This document shows, piece by piece, positions 32,781 through 42,406 of a stretch of DNA of 64,000 bases. The stretch is from Fictibacillus enclensis (GTDB lineage Bacteria; Bacillota; Bacilli; Bacillales; Fictibacillaceae). The first letter of the stretch is position 1, and every line of letters starts with the position of its first letter. The stretch lies in assembly GCF_001457035.1 (NCBI RefSeq), contig NZ_KQ758619.1, forward strand, positions 186,001 to 250,000, given 5' to 3'. The position numbers and the translations under genes are program-made. The notes under the pieces are model-generated. The model was not told the origin of the DNA and searched no databases. It saw only the letters and a list, made by a program, of their open reading frames with translations.

Positions 32781-33919
32781 TGCCAAACGAACATGATGGA
32801 ACACCGCCTGAATCCAATGAGTCGTTATCAAAGGAAGAGTTGAAAAAGCGTGCAGCCGCTGAAGCGAAGGCGAAAGCACTGGAGCTTGCCAAACAAAAAG
32901 CGCTGGAAAAGAAAGAAGAAAGTGAACCTGCAGAAAAGAGCAATGAACCAGATGATACTTTAGCGAAGGATAAAGCTCTTGCTGCAGCCAAAGCGAAGGC
33001 CGCCGCAGCGGCAAAGGCCAAAGCAGCAGCTGCTGCGAAAGCAAAAGCCGCCCGTGAAGGTGCATCAGACGGAGCGGCCACAGAAGATGAAAAAGCTCTT
33101 GCTGCAGCCAAAGCGAAGGCCGCCGCAGCGGCAAAGGCCAAAGCAGCAGCTGCCGCTAAGGCAAAAGCCGCCCGTGAAGGCGCATCAGACGGAGCAGCCA
33201 CAGAAGATGAAAAAGCTCTTGCTGCAGCCAAAGCGAAGGCTGCCGCAGCGGCAAAGGCCAAAGCAGCAGCTGCCGCGAAAGCAAAAGCCTCCAGGGGAGG
33301 AGCGGCAGACTCCTCTGATGCATCCGATGAAAAAGCCAAAGCGATAGCAGCCGCGAAAGCAAAAGCTGCCGCTGCGGCACGGGCAAAGGCAGCAGCAGCC
33401 GCAAAAACGGCTGATGAACCTGCCGAGGAACAAAAGCCTTCTCCTCTTCAGCCGCTTTTGGATAAATATAAAGCCATCATCCAAAAAGAATTGGGAGACG
33501 GCGCACTGGGAGACAGCTACATCAACCTGTTGTCCAAGGATGTTCCGACTCTGGTTGCCCAACCGGATACATATTTTAAAATCGCCCAGTTGTTAAAACA
33601 CCACGAAGAACTTCGTTTTGATTATTTATCAGAACTTCATGCCACAGATTTTGAGACTCACCTGGAAGTGTACACCCATTTTTACTCCTACTCACACCGT
33701 TGTCCCGTCGCACTTAAAGTAAAAATAAACAGAGAAGAAGCGGTCATCGACTCCCTGGCTCCGTTATGGGCGGGCGCCGACTGGCCCGAACGAGAAGCAT
33801 ATGATCTGATCGGAATTACCTTCAAAGGGCATCCGAATTTAACAAGAATTATGATGCCGGATGATTGGATCGGACATCCGCTCCGCAAAGACTACGAACC
33901 CTATGACGTGGAGGTGTAG
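32780..33919 (+). CDS. nuoC: NADH-quinone oxidoreductase subunit C with an Ala/Lys repeat extension
   Basis: 379 residues, but only the last 150 or so are NuoC: LLDKYKAIIQKELGDGALGD, then LRFDYLSELHATDF, the signature REAYDLIGITFKGHPNLTRI and the C-terminal DDWIGHPLRKDYEP. The first 220 residues are low-complexity Ala/Lys sequence with three near-identical 40-residue repeats (AAAKAKAAAAAKAKAAAAAK-type) encoded by a 120-bp tandem DNA repeat. Extended, Lys/Ala-rich NuoC proteins are known from other Bacillus. The extension is probably a long helix or disordered; its role is unknown. Confidence 0.93.
   Translation: MPNEHDGTPPESNESLSKEELKKRAAAEAKAKALELAKQKALEKKEESEPAEKSNEPDDTLAKDKALAAAKAKAAAAAKAKAAAAAKAKAAREGASDGAATEDEKALAAAKAKAAAAAKAKAAAAAKAKAAREGASDGAATEDEKALAAAKAKAAAAAKAKAAAAAKAKASRGGAADSSDASDEKAKAIAAAKAKAAAAARAKAAAAAKTADEPAEEQKPSPLQPLLDKYKAIIQKELGDGALGDSYINLLSKDVPTLVAQPDTYFKIAQLLKHHEELRFDYLSELHATDFETHLEVYTHFYSYSHRCPVALKVKINREEAVIDSLAPLWAGADWPEREAYDLIGITFKGHPNLTRIMMPDDWIGHPLRKDYEPYDVEV
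32969..33328 (+). repeat. Three tandem 120-bp repeats inside nuoC
   Basis: Units start at about 32969, 33089 and 33209, each beginning near AAAGCTCTTGCTGCAGCC. They are almost identical to one another, and a diverged partial unit follows after 33325. The period is exactly 40 codons, so copy-number change would keep the frame. Confidence 0.9.
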
Positions 33920-33922
33920 CCA

Positions 33923-35023
33923 GTGATCCGCACCGAAGAAATGCTGTTGAACGTCGGCCCGCAGCACCCCAGTACTCATGGGGTTTTCCGGATCGTTCTG
34001 AAAATAGATGGAGAGACCATTGTAGAAGCCAATCCTGTCATCGGTTACCTTCACAGAGGAACTGAAAAGCTGGCCGAAAACCTTCAATACACACAAATTA
34101 TCCCGTATACCGACCGAATGGATTATCTGGCAGCCATGACCAACAACTATGTGATTTGTCACGCGGTGGAAACCATGATGAATATCGAAATCCCTGAGCG
34201 TGCCGATTATCTTCGTGTTTTGGTGATGGAGCTTGGAAGGGTTGCGAGCCATCTGGTGTGGTTTGGAACCTATCTGCTTGATATTGGCGCCATGAGCCCT
34301 TTTCTCTATGCCTTCCGCGAAAGAGAGGCCATTATCGGCTTTTTAAATGAGATCTCCGGAGCCCGCCTGACATTCAATTACATGCGGATCGGCGGTGTAA
34401 AATGGGACGCTCCTGAAGGATGGATCGAAAAAGTCAGGGATTTTGTGCCTTACATGCGGGAACAGCTTGCAGGATATCATGATCTGGTGACGGGAAATGA
34501 GATCTTTTTGAACCGTGTGAAGGGAATTGGATTTTATTCCAAAGAAGAAGCGCTGGATTATTCGCTGAGCGGTGCAAACCTCCGGTGTACAGGAATTGAA
34601 TGGGATCTCAGAAAAGACGAACCCTATTCCCTTTACGATCGGTTTACATTTGACGTTCCCGCGTTTGACAGCGGCGATGCCTGGGCGCGCTATCAATGCA
34701 GAATGGCGGAAATCGAGGAATCTCTGAAGATCATTGAACAAGCTGTCGAACAATTTCCGGAAACCGGAGAGGTTATGGCCAAGGTGCCCAAAATCATTAA
34801 ACCGCCTAAAGGAGAAGCCTTTGTACGGATTGAGTCTCCGCGGGGAGAAATTGGCTGCTATATTGCATCGGAAGGGAAAAAGGAGCCGTACCGCCTGAAG
34901 TTCAGGAGGCCTTCCTTCTACAATCTTCAGATCCTGCCCAAGCTTCTTGTCGGTGAAAATATCTCCAACCTGATTACCATTCTCGGCGGTATCGATATCG
35001 TGTTAGGGGAGGTGGACGGCTGA
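33923..35023 (+). CDS. nuoD: NADH-quinone oxidoreductase subunit D
   Basis: 366 residues, the 49-kDa subunit that forms the quinone cavity with NuoB. N-terminal LLNVGPQHPSTHGVFRIVL with the quinone-contacting His, EKLAENLQYTQIIPYTDRMD, and a conserved C-terminal LPKLLVGENISNLITILGGI. GTG start at 33923 behind GTGGAGGTG. NuoC and NuoD are separate genes here, not fused as in Escherichia coli. Overlaps nuoH by one base. Confidence 0.95.
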   Translation: MIRTEEMLLNVGPQHPSTHGVFRIVLKIDGETIVEANPVIGYLHRGTEKLAENLQYTQIIPYTDRMDYLAAMTNNYVICHAVETMMNIEIPERADYLRVLVMELGRVASHLVWFGTYLLDIGAMSPFLYAFREREAIIGFLNEISGARLTFNYMRIGGVKWDAPEGWIEKVRDFVPYMREQLAGYHDLVTGNEIFLNRVKGIGFYSKEEALDYSLSGANLRCTGIEWDLRKDEPYSLYDRFTFDVPAFDSGDAWARYQCRMAEIEESLKIIEQAVEQFPETGEVMAKVPKIIKPPKGEAFVRIESPRGEIGCYIASEGKKEPYRLKFRRPSFYNLQILPKLLVGENISNLITILGGIDIVLGEVDG

Positions 35024-36027
35024 TGGTGAATGACTTGTTAACCTCGCCACCAGGGTGGATTCATGCAGCGATCTTTTTGGGATTGGGAGCATGCCTCCTG
35101 GTGATCGTCCTCGGTTTTGTAACGTATGCCATTCTTGCGGAGCGGAAAGTGCTTGGCTTTATGCAGCTTCGCCCCGGGCCAAACCGGGTCGGAGGGCGAT
35201 TCGGGCTGTTGCAGACAGTAGCTGACGTAATGAAGCTGCTGATCAAGGAAGATACCATTCCAAAGGCAGCGGACAAACCGCTTTTCGTATTGGCTCCTGT
35301 TCTTGCGTTTGCTCCGGCCTTTATGGTACTGGCGGCCATTCCTTTTTCCGATCATCTGAAATTTTCCGATCTTAGCATTGGTCTTTTGTATTACATAGCC
35401 ATATCTGGTATTACCACAGTAGGGATTTTGATGGCGGGTTGGGCCTCCAACAATAAATATTCCCTGCTTGGGGGGATGAGGTCAGCCGCCCAGATGATAT
35501 CCTACGAAATTCCTCTCGTCGTCTCGGTTGTCGGCGTGATTATGTTCAGCGGAAGCCTGAACCTGACAGAGATTGTCGAGGGGCAGAAAACGGTGGCATA
35601 CATGTTTTTGTCGCCACTTGGATTTATCGTTTTTCTCATTTCCTCCATTGCCGAGTTGAACCGGACGCCGTTTGATTTGCCGGAAGCTGAATCAGAGCTG
35701 GTTGCCGGGTATCATGTGGAATACTCAGGCTTCCGCTGGGCGTTTTTCATGCTGACTGAATATGTGTATCTGTTTGCGATGGCAGCCCTGACGACGGTTC
35801 TATTCTTAGGCGGATGGAATCCTGTTCCGTTCTTGGGCTTCATCCCGGGAATCATCTGGTTTGCCCTTAAATTCAGCCTGATTGTTTTCTTTATGATCTG
35901 GGTACGCGGCACCATGCCCCGATTAAGAGCAGACCAGCTGATGGAATTCGCCTGGAAGGTTCTTTTGCCGGTTGCTCTTCTCAATATTTTTGTAAGTGCT
36001 GTGGTAAAGGAACTTTTTTTAAGATAG
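35023..36027 (+). CDS. nuoH: NADH-quinone oxidoreductase subunit H
   Basis: 334 residues with about eight membrane helices; couples quinone reduction to the proton-pumping arm. The signatures YAILAERKVLGFMQLRPGPN near 35-54 and LNRTPFDLPEAESELVAGYH near 208-227 (acidic E-channel) are intact. The ATG overlaps the nuoD stop (TGATG). Confidence 0.95.
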   Translation: MVNDLLTSPPGWIHAAIFLGLGACLLVIVLGFVTYAILAERKVLGFMQLRPGPNRVGGRFGLLQTVADVMKLLIKEDTIPKAADKPLFVLAPVLAFAPAFMVLAAIPFSDHLKFSDLSIGLLYYIAISGITTVGILMAGWASNNKYSLLGGMRSAAQMISYEIPLVVSVVGVIMFSGSLNLTEIVEGQKTVAYMFLSPLGFIVFLISSIAELNRTPFDLPEAESELVAGYHVEYSGFRWAFFMLTEYVYLFAMAALTTVLFLGGWNPVPFLGFIPGIIWFALKFSLIVFFMIWVRGTMPRLRADQLMEFAWKVLLPVALLNIFVSAVVKELFLR

Positions 36028-36055
36028 GCAATCTGCAGAATAGGAGTGGTGCATA

Positions 36056-36475
36056 ATGAAGGGTCTTGCGAAAGGCTTGAAATATACACTCAGCAACTTA
36101 ACAAAGCAGAACGTGACAACACAGTATCCGGATGTTCCTCTTCAAATGCCTGACCGGTTCAGGGGCATTCAGAAGTTCTATCCGGAAAAATGCATTGTCT
36201 GTAATCAATGTGCAAACATCTGCCCGACAGACTGCATTCAGCTTACTGGAAAACCCCATCCTGATCCGGGCAAAAAGGGGAAAATCATTGATACGTATGA
36301 TATCAACTTTGAAATTTGCATTTTGTGTGACTTGTGTACAGAGGTTTGCCCGACTGAGGCGATTGTTATGACGAACAACTTTGAATTGGCGGAATACAGT
36401 CGGGATGAATTGTTTAAAGACCTGGTCTGGCTGGATGAAAACGACAAGAACGTAAGGAAGGAGAATAAAGCATGA
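36056..36475 (+). CDS. nuoI: NADH-quinone oxidoreductase subunit I
   Basis: 139 residues with two [4Fe-4S] ferredoxin motifs: CIVCNQCANICP (about 45-56) and CILCDLCTEVCP (about 86-97). These carry clusters N6a/N6b on the path to N2. With nuoEFG missing from the operon, NuoI is the exposed electron entry point, as in the ferredoxin-using relatives of complex I. Overlaps nuoJ (ATGA). Confidence 0.95.
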   Translation: MKGLAKGLKYTLSNLTKQNVTTQYPDVPLQMPDRFRGIQKFYPEKCIVCNQCANICPTDCIQLTGKPHPDPGKKGKIIDTYDINFEICILCDLCTEVCPTEAIVMTNNFELAEYSRDELFKDLVWLDENDKNVRKENKA

Positions 36476-36984
36476 CCGGTGAGAGTATTGCTTTTTTTAT
36501 CCTTGCGTTAACGGCGATTGCAGGCGGAGTCATGATGATCAATATGTCCAACGTCATTCATATGGTGGTTGCGCTCGTATTTACTTTTCTCGCCATCGCG
36601 GGAATTTATATTACGCTCTCCGCCGAGTTTGTGGCCGCCGTACAGGTGCTGATCTACTCGGGGGCTATTACGATCATTATGCTGTTTGGTATCATGCTGA
36701 CCCGGCATGAGCGAATGACGGAATGGAAATTGCCAAAAATGACCGTTTTATTGTCGGGAGCAGGAATCCTTGTGTTTTTCCTGATCATGTTTTTTGGTAT
36801 TAACCGTCTCAGCCTTGGAAATCCGGCGACCGACCTTCATATTGATAACACGAAAAAAATTGGCGTTGAGCTTTACTCAAAATATGTCATTCCTTTTGAA
36901 TTAACATCGGTCTTGCTTCTCGTAGCCTTAATCGGCGCTATTGTCATTGCAAAAAGGGATGATGAGAAGGAGGCAGGCAAATGA
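36472..36984 (+). CDS. nuoJ: NADH-quinone oxidoreductase subunit J
   Basis: 170 residues and five membrane helices, with the family segment [20 protein letters not shown] near residues 49-68 and a C-terminal helix [20 protein letters not shown]. Part of the membrane arm core. Starts and ends in four-base ATGA overlaps with nuoI and nuoK. Confidence 0.93.
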   Translation: MTGESIAFFILALTAIAGGVMMINMSNVIHMVVALVFTFLAIAGIYITLSAEFVAAVQVLIYSGAITIIMLFGIMLTRHERMTEWKLPKMTVLLSGAGILVFFLIMFFGINRLSLGNPATDLHIDNTKKIGVELYSKYVIPFELTSVLLLVALIGAIVIAKRDDEKEAGK

Positions 36985-37295
36985 GTACGATTCCTTTATC
37001 GGTCTACCTGGTGCTTGCGCTCATTTTGTTTTGTATCGGATTGTTTGGCGCTCTCACCAAGCGCAACGCGGTGATTGTGTTAATCTCCATTGAATTGATG
37101 CTGAATGCAGTGAATATTAATCTGGTGGCTTTTGCGAAATATGGAGTAAATCCGGGTCTTACAGGGCAGATTTTTTCGTTGTTTACCATAACGGTTGCTG
37201 CTGCTGAAGCTGCAGTGGGCCTTGCCATTTTAATGGCTCTGTATCGTAACCGCAAGACTGTTAATGTGGATGAAATGGATATTATGAAGCGCTAA
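36981..37295 (+). CDS. nuoK: NADH-quinone oxidoreductase subunit K
   Basis: 104 residues, three membrane helices. The conserved glutamates of the proton path lie in [19 protein letters not shown] (near 31-49) and [19 protein letters not shown] (near 73-91). Related to MrpC antiporter subunits. Preceded by GAAGGAGG inside nuoJ. Confidence 0.94.
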   Translation: MSTIPLSVYLVLALILFCIGLFGALTKRNAVIVLISIELMLNAVNINLVAFAKYGVNPGLTGQIFSLFTITVAAAEAAVGLAILMALYRNRKTVNVDEMDIMKR

Positions 37296-37308
37296 AAAGG
37301 GGTTGGAA

Positions 37309-39180
37309 ATGATGATGCAGAATGCCTGGCTTATACCACTGTTACCGCTGCTATCCTTCATCCTTCTTTTACTTTTTGGAAAAAAGTTAAAGGAAGCCTC
37401 TGCTTATGCTGGTATTCTATTAACTTTTCTTTCTCTGGTTTTGTCTGTCATTGTCATGGCCGGCCAATGGGGGGGAGAGTCCTATAAAGCAGAAGGACTG
37501 TGGCTAAATATCGGAAACCATCCTGTAACAATGGGGTTTGAGATTAACCCGCTGAATGCATTGATGCTTGTTGTCGTCTCGCTTGTAAGCTTTCTCGTGC
37601 ATTTGTATTCCAAAGGCTATATGCACGGAGATGACCGCTTTCATGTGTTTTTTGCCTATCTTGGTTTGTTCACCTTTGCCATGCTCGGCCTTGTATTGTC
37701 ACCAAACTTGCTTCAGGTCTACATTTTTTGGGAGCTCGTGGGGCTCGGTTCATTTTTGCTGATCGGTTACTATTACTTTAAGCCGGAAGCAAAGGCAGCT
37801 GCTAAAAAGGCGTTTATTATGACCAGAATCGGGGATGTCGGTCTGTTTATTGGCATTATTCTCTTATTCTGGCAAACGGGAAGCTTCGAATACGATGAGA
37901 TTTTCAAAGCGATAGGAAATAAAATCATTTCACCGGACATGATTACGCTGACAGCCATTCTGATTTTTGTTGGAGCCGTCGGAAAATCAGGCCAGCTTCC
38001 TCTCCATACCTGGCTTCCGGATGCCATGGAAGGCCCGACCCCGGTATCTGCGCTCATTCACGCAGCAACAATGGTAGCTGCAGGTGTCTATCTGGTGGCT
38101 TCCATGTACCCGCTGTTTGAAGCATCCGCCGCAGCGATGACCACAGTCGCAGTGGTAGGTGGGATAACCGCGGTCTTTGCGGCATCTATTGGTTTAATGC
38201 AGAAAGACATTAAACGGGTGCTCGCTTATTCGACAGTCAGCCAGCTCGGTTATATGATGCTCGCTCTTGGCTCGGGGAGCTATACAGCCGGAATCTTTCA
38301 TTTAATGACACATGCCTTTTTTAAAGCGCTGCTCTTCCTTGCCGCAGGCAGTGTCATCCATGCAGTACATACGCAAAACATTGAAGAAATGGGCGGACTG
38401 TGGAACAAGCTGAAAGTAACAGCTCCCCTGTTTTTAATTGGTGCCCTGTCGATTTCCGGTTTTCCTCTGTTCTCCGGTTTCTTCAGTAAGGATGAAATTC
38501 TGATGGCGACCTATGAGAACGGAAGGTATGTTTTGTTTACCTTGGCGCTGATCGCCGCCTTTTTCACCGCGTTCTATATGTTCCGGCTGTTTTTCATGGT
38601 GTTCTCCGGAAGTCCTGCCAATCACACTCAGGAAGTCAAAGAGTCTGAAATATCCATGAAGGTTCCCATGCTTGTACTGGGGCTGCTTGCGATTGTGGCC
38701 GGGTACTTGAATACCCCGTGGTTCGGATCATTTTTAGAGGATTACCTGAGCCAGGGACCTGTATCATTTTCAACAGAGGAAGTGCATGGTCCGGTGTGGA
38801 TTCCGGTTCTTGCTGTTGTTCTGTCTTTGGCAGGGATCGCTCTTGCCTATGTGATGTATGGAAAGAAAACATTGGCGAGAGACTGGCTGTCCCGTTCCTT
38901 CCCATCATTAAGCTCCCTCATCTACAACAAGTATTATGCGGATGAAATCTACCAGGCTACGGTAGTCAGAGGGACTACGGTTTTCAGCTATTTTTGGAGC
39001 TATGTCGACCGGTATTTGGTGGAAGCCGCTGTCAACGGCACAGCAGGGCTTGTTCACTGGATCGGTAAAAAAGGGTCTGAATTCCACAATGGCCAGGTGC
39101 AGAGGTTTGGCGCCATCGCTCTTGCCGGTTTGGTTCTCCTGCTGCTAATCTTTGCCGTTACAGGGGGGTATTTCTCATGA
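37309..39180 (+). CDS. nuoL: NADH-quinone oxidoreductase subunit L
   Basis: About 623 residues, the distal proton-pumping subunit with Mrp-type antiporter helices. Conserved FWELVGLGSFLLIGYYYF near residue 142 with the key Glu, the GKSGQLPLHTWLPDAMEGPT segment near 226-245, and Lys/His residues in HAATMVAAGVYLVA. A long C-terminal amphipathic arm is expected. ATG at 37309 sits after AAAAGGGG; two further in-frame ATG codons follow at once. Stop overlaps nuoM. Confidence 0.94.
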   Translation: MMMQNAWLIPLLPLLSFILLLLFGKKLKEASAYAGILLTFLSLVLSVIVMAGQWGGESYKAEGLWLNIGNHPVTMGFEINPLNALMLVVVSLVSFLVHLYSKGYMHGDDRFHVFFAYLGLFTFAMLGLVLSPNLLQVYIFWELVGLGSFLLIGYYYFKPEAKAAAKKAFIMTRIGDVGLFIGIILLFWQTGSFEYDEIFKAIGNKIISPDMITLTAILIFVGAVGKSGQLPLHTWLPDAMEGPTPVSALIHAATMVAAGVYLVASMYPLFEASAAAMTTVAVVGGITAVFAASIGLMQKDIKRVLAYSTVSQLGYMMLALGSGSYTAGIFHLMTHAFFKALLFLAAGSVIHAVHTQNIEEMGGLWNKLKVTAPLFLIGALSISGFPLFSGFFSKDEILMATYENGRYVLFTLALIAAFFTAFYMFRLFFMVFSGSPANHTQEVKESEISMKVPMLVLGLLAIVAGYLNTPWFGSFLEDYLSQGPVSFSTEEVHGPVWIPVLAVVLSLAGIALAYVMYGKKTLARDWLSRSFPSLSSLIYNKYYADEIYQATVVRGTTVFSYFWSYVDRYLVEAAVNGTAGLVHWIGKKGSEFHNGQVQRFGAIALAGLVLLLLIFAVTGGYFS

Positions 39181-40685
39181 ATTATATGCTGTCCCTGCTC
39201 GTATTCTCACCACTCGTCGGCATCCTTGCATTAAGCTTTCTCTCATGGAAAAACGAGAGGGCCATCAAGCTTGCCGGATTGTTCGGTACGCTTCTGCCGC
39301 TGATCCTCGTTCTGATCGCCGCGGCCGGTTTTCACTCCTCTGTTTCAGGTCTTCAGATGACCGAGCAGGCAAACTGGATTTCCTACACATTGGAAGGCCT
39401 CAATGGAAGCATGCAGTTGAAAATCAACTACGAACTGGGCATTACCGGCCTTTCTCTCGTTCTGTTGATATTAACGGCAGTTGTATCCTTTCTTGCAGCG
39501 CTCGCCTCGTGGAACATGAAGAATGCTTCAAAAAGCTTTTTCATCTTCTTTTTGATCCTGGAACTGGGCATGCTGGGCGTATTTGCTTCCCAAAATTTAT
39601 TTTTATTCTTCATCTTCTTTGAAATCACGCTGATTCCCATGTTCTTTCTTATTGGTCGATGGGGATATGCCGACAGGGAAAAAGCCGCCTACAGCTTTTT
39701 AATCTATAACGGAATCGGTTCAGCGATTCTGCTGATTGTGTTTGTTGCCCTGTTCATGAAAACAGGTACTCTGAATTATGGAGAATTGACAAAAATACTG
39801 GCAAGCCCGGATGGAGCAGCCGTTGCAGGAAGCACGTTCCGTCTGTCTGTCCTTGTTTCGCTGCTGATTGCGTTTGGGATCAAGCTTCCCATCTTTCCGC
39901 TTCATACGTGGATGCTCAGGGTTCACGTTCAGGCACCGCCTTCCATTGTCATGCTTCACTCCGGAATTCTCCTGAAGATTGGAGCTTATGGGCTTTTCAC
40001 GTTCGGTGTGGGCTTCTTTCCTGAAGAATTTAAGAAACTGGGTGTTTTAATTGCCATCCTGGGTGTGATCAATCTGTTGTACGGTGCTTTTCTGGCCATC
40101 GTTCAAACCGATCTGAAAAAAGTACTCGCCTATTCATCGGTATCTCATATGGGCATTGTGCTGATTGGGCTGGCAGCCATGAACGAAGCGGGTGTGAAGG
40201 GAGCCATCTTCCAGCTCGTCTCTCACGGCCTTATCTCTGCGCTGTTGTTCTTTCTGATTGGCGTACTATACGAGAGAAGCGGCTCTTCGGATATACAGGA
40301 CTTCAGCGGCCTTGCAGCAGCGATGCCCGTCACTGCAGGGGTACTGCTTGCCGGAGGACTTGCATCTCTTGGTTTGCCGGGGATGTCAGGGTTTATCAGT
40401 GAATTCCTTGCCTTTATTGGTCTTTTCCAAACGATGCCCATTATCGCAGCGATAGGCGCCCTTGGCATCATCCTGACTGCGGTTTACATTCTGCGTGCTG
40501 TACTTGCCGTTACCTTTGGACCGAAAAAAGAAACGCATTCCGCTTTTAAGGATCTGACCGTCCTGGAGAAAGTTCCTGCTTTTGTGTTATTGGCCCTCGT
40601 ACTGTTGATCGGGGTCTATCCTGAAATTCTGAGCAAATCACTAACCACTGTTTTAGATACAATCTTGTTAGGCTTAAGGGGGTAG
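39177..40685 (+). CDS. nuoM: NADH-quinone oxidoreductase subunit M
   Basis: 502 residues, the second antiporter-like proton channel. FEITLIPMFFLIGRWGYADR near 145-165 contains the catalytic Glu, and PIFPLHTWMLRVHVQAPPSI near 239-258 is the conserved broken-helix segment; the usual LPDAH is replaced by MLRVH. Starts in an ATGA overlap with nuoL and ends 4 bases before nuoN. Confidence 0.94.
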   Translation: MNYMLSLLVFSPLVGILALSFLSWKNERAIKLAGLFGTLLPLILVLIAAAGFHSSVSGLQMTEQANWISYTLEGLNGSMQLKINYELGITGLSLVLLILTAVVSFLAALASWNMKNASKSFFIFFLILELGMLGVFASQNLFLFFIFFEITLIPMFFLIGRWGYADREKAAYSFLIYNGIGSAILLIVFVALFMKTGTLNYGELTKILASPDGAAVAGSTFRLSVLVSLLIAFGIKLPIFPLHTWMLRVHVQAPPSIVMLHSGILLKIGAYGLFTFGVGFFPEEFKKLGVLIAILGVINLLYGAFLAIVQTDLKKVLAYSSVSHMGIVLIGLAAMNEAGVKGAIFQLVSHGLISALLFFLIGVLYERSGSSDIQDFSGLAAAMPVTAGVLLAGGLASLGLPGMSGFISEFLAFIGLFQTMPIIAAIGALGIILTAVYILRAVLAVTFGPKKETHSAFKDLTVLEKVPAFVLLALVLLIGVYPEILSKSLTTVLDTILLGLRG

Positions 40686-40689
40686 CCCG

Positions 40690-42207
40690 ATGGATTTGCA
40701 AACCTTAACTTCAATGAATTGGGGTATCATGGCGCCGGAATTTACTGTGCTGGGAACAGCGTTGCTTTTGTCTTTGCTGGATTTGTTCATGCCCCGGCAA
40801 AAAAGCCGCAGGATCCTCGGCATCCTGTCTGCCGCTGGGATTGTCCTGGCTTCGGTCTTTTTGTTTCTGCAGTTCAGCCATGAACCCGCTTCCTTGTTTC
40901 ATGATATGTACCGGCTCGATTCCTTTTCAAAAGCGTTTAAACTGATTCTTCTATTGGGAACAGGGCTGATTTTAATTTTGGCTTATGATTATAAAATGGA
41001 CCGCGAAGAGGAATACCGAGGAGAATTTTATTATCTTCTGCTGACCGCTTTGCTTGGCGGTCTTATCATGGCTTCAAGTGCTGATATGATCACGCTGTTT
41101 ATTGGCCTTGAACTCCTTTCTTTATCTTCGTATGTAATGGCGGGTCTGCGGAAGCGGGACAAAGAATCCAACGAAGCATCTTTTAAATACGTAGTAACAG
41201 GTGGAATTTCCACCGCGATTACCTTATTTGGGATGAGTTATATCTTTGGGCTGACCGGTGAAACGAACCTTTATACCATCGGAAATGCCCTGCAGGATAC
41301 GAGTATTCTGCAAAATCAGTTCTTAATCGCGTTTGCCTTTTTCATCACCTTTGCCGGGCTGACATTCAAAATTGCATCTGCGCCTTTTCACATGTGGGCA
41401 CCGGATGTTTACCAGGGATCACCTCTTCCGGTTACCGCTTTTTTGAGTGTGGTCTCCAAGACAGCCGGTTTCGCGCTGATCCTGCGGTTTTTCTTGCTTG
41501 TCTTCAGTTCAGCACCCGGAATTAAGGGAGACCCGCTGCTGTTTCAGGTTCAGCCCTACCTTGCTTTTCTTGCAGGAGCTACCATGATTGCAGGAAACCT
41601 TGCTGCCCTCCGCCAGCGGAATATAAAGCGGTTGTTTGCTTATTCTTCCATCGCGCAGGCCGGTTATATTCTGGTTCCGTTTGTCTCAGTCTCAGCGATG
41701 CTTTTTGAAACCACATGGTTTTATTTGCTGGCTTACCTGTTTATGAACATTGGTGCTTTTGCTGTTATTCAGGAAGTGACCGCACACAGTAAAACCCACG
41801 ATATTTCGGGGTTTGCAGGGCTGTATCGGCGTTCGCCGTGGCTTGCGATCGCCATGACCATTTTTATACTTTCGTTGGCAGGGATTCCGGCAACCGCCGG
41901 CTTCATTGGGAAATTCGGCATCTTCATGAATGCGCTTGGTGCCTCCCAAGGCCATTATGTCTTAGCCGGTATACTCGTCGGAACCACCGTAATTTCCTAT
42001 TTTTATTACTTCAATATCATTGGACAAATGTTTTTCCGGCCGGAACATCAGGAAGGAAGATTGCTGCATAAAAAAGGGCTGCTTCTTGTGACGGCAGTGT
42101 GTGCGGCAGCGACTGTTATTTTAGGAATTCTCCCAGGTACGGCATTGCATTTCTTTTATGAACAATTTCAGCTGACGGATTTTTTCCAGACAATGGAACA
42201 AAAATAA
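40690..42207 (+). CDS. nuoN: NADH-quinone oxidoreductase subunit N
   Basis: 505 residues, the third antiporter-like subunit. LFIGLELLSLSSYVMAGLRK near 135-155, the Lys-containing ASFKYVVTGGISTAITLFG and PFHMWAPDVYQGSPLPVTAF near 235-254 identify NuoN. Last gene of the operon, with a terminator 3 bases beyond the stop region. Confidence 0.95.
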   Translation: MDLQTLTSMNWGIMAPEFTVLGTALLLSLLDLFMPRQKSRRILGILSAAGIVLASVFLFLQFSHEPASLFHDMYRLDSFSKAFKLILLLGTGLILILAYDYKMDREEEYRGEFYYLLLTALLGGLIMASSADMITLFIGLELLSLSSYVMAGLRKRDKESNEASFKYVVTGGISTAITLFGMSYIFGLTGETNLYTIGNALQDTSILQNQFLIAFAFFITFAGLTFKIASAPFHMWAPDVYQGSPLPVTAFLSVVSKTAGFALILRFFLLVFSSAPGIKGDPLLFQVQPYLAFLAGATMIAGNLAALRQRNIKRLFAYSSIAQAGYILVPFVSVSAMLFETTWFYLLAYLFMNIGAFAVIQEVTAHSKTHDISGFAGLYRRSPWLAIAMTIFILSLAGIPATAGFIGKFGIFMNALGASQGHYVLAGILVGTTVISYFYYFNIIGQMFFRPEHQEGRLLHKKGLLLVTAVCAAATVILGILPGTALHFFYEQFQLTDFFQTMEQK

Positions 42208-42242
42208 GGATCTGCCAAGAAGGCAGGTCCTTTATTTTTTTA
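42208..42242 (+). terminator. Terminator of the nuo operon
   Basis: GGATCTGCC and GGCAGGTCC form a 9-bp stem with one mismatch over an AAGAA loop, followed by TTTATTTTTTT. Confidence 0.85.
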
Positions 42243-42406
42243 TAAAGCGCTTACATAACTTTCAGATTTGTCAATATTGGAAACAGCTAAAAAAATAGGA
42301 CTTTTGTCTGTTCCTTTGTGGTAGAATTCAGTTTATGCTACGTTCTATTGGCATGTGCTATCATGGTGGTTAGCTAATAACTCCTAAATGGCAAGGAGGA
42401 AACAAA

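Noticed and set aside
32175-33339. Long minus-strand frames opposite nuoB and nuoC
   Set aside because: They arise from the repetitive Ala/Lys codons of nuoC and translate to Leu/Gln- or Ala/Phe-rich low-complexity sequence without start signals.
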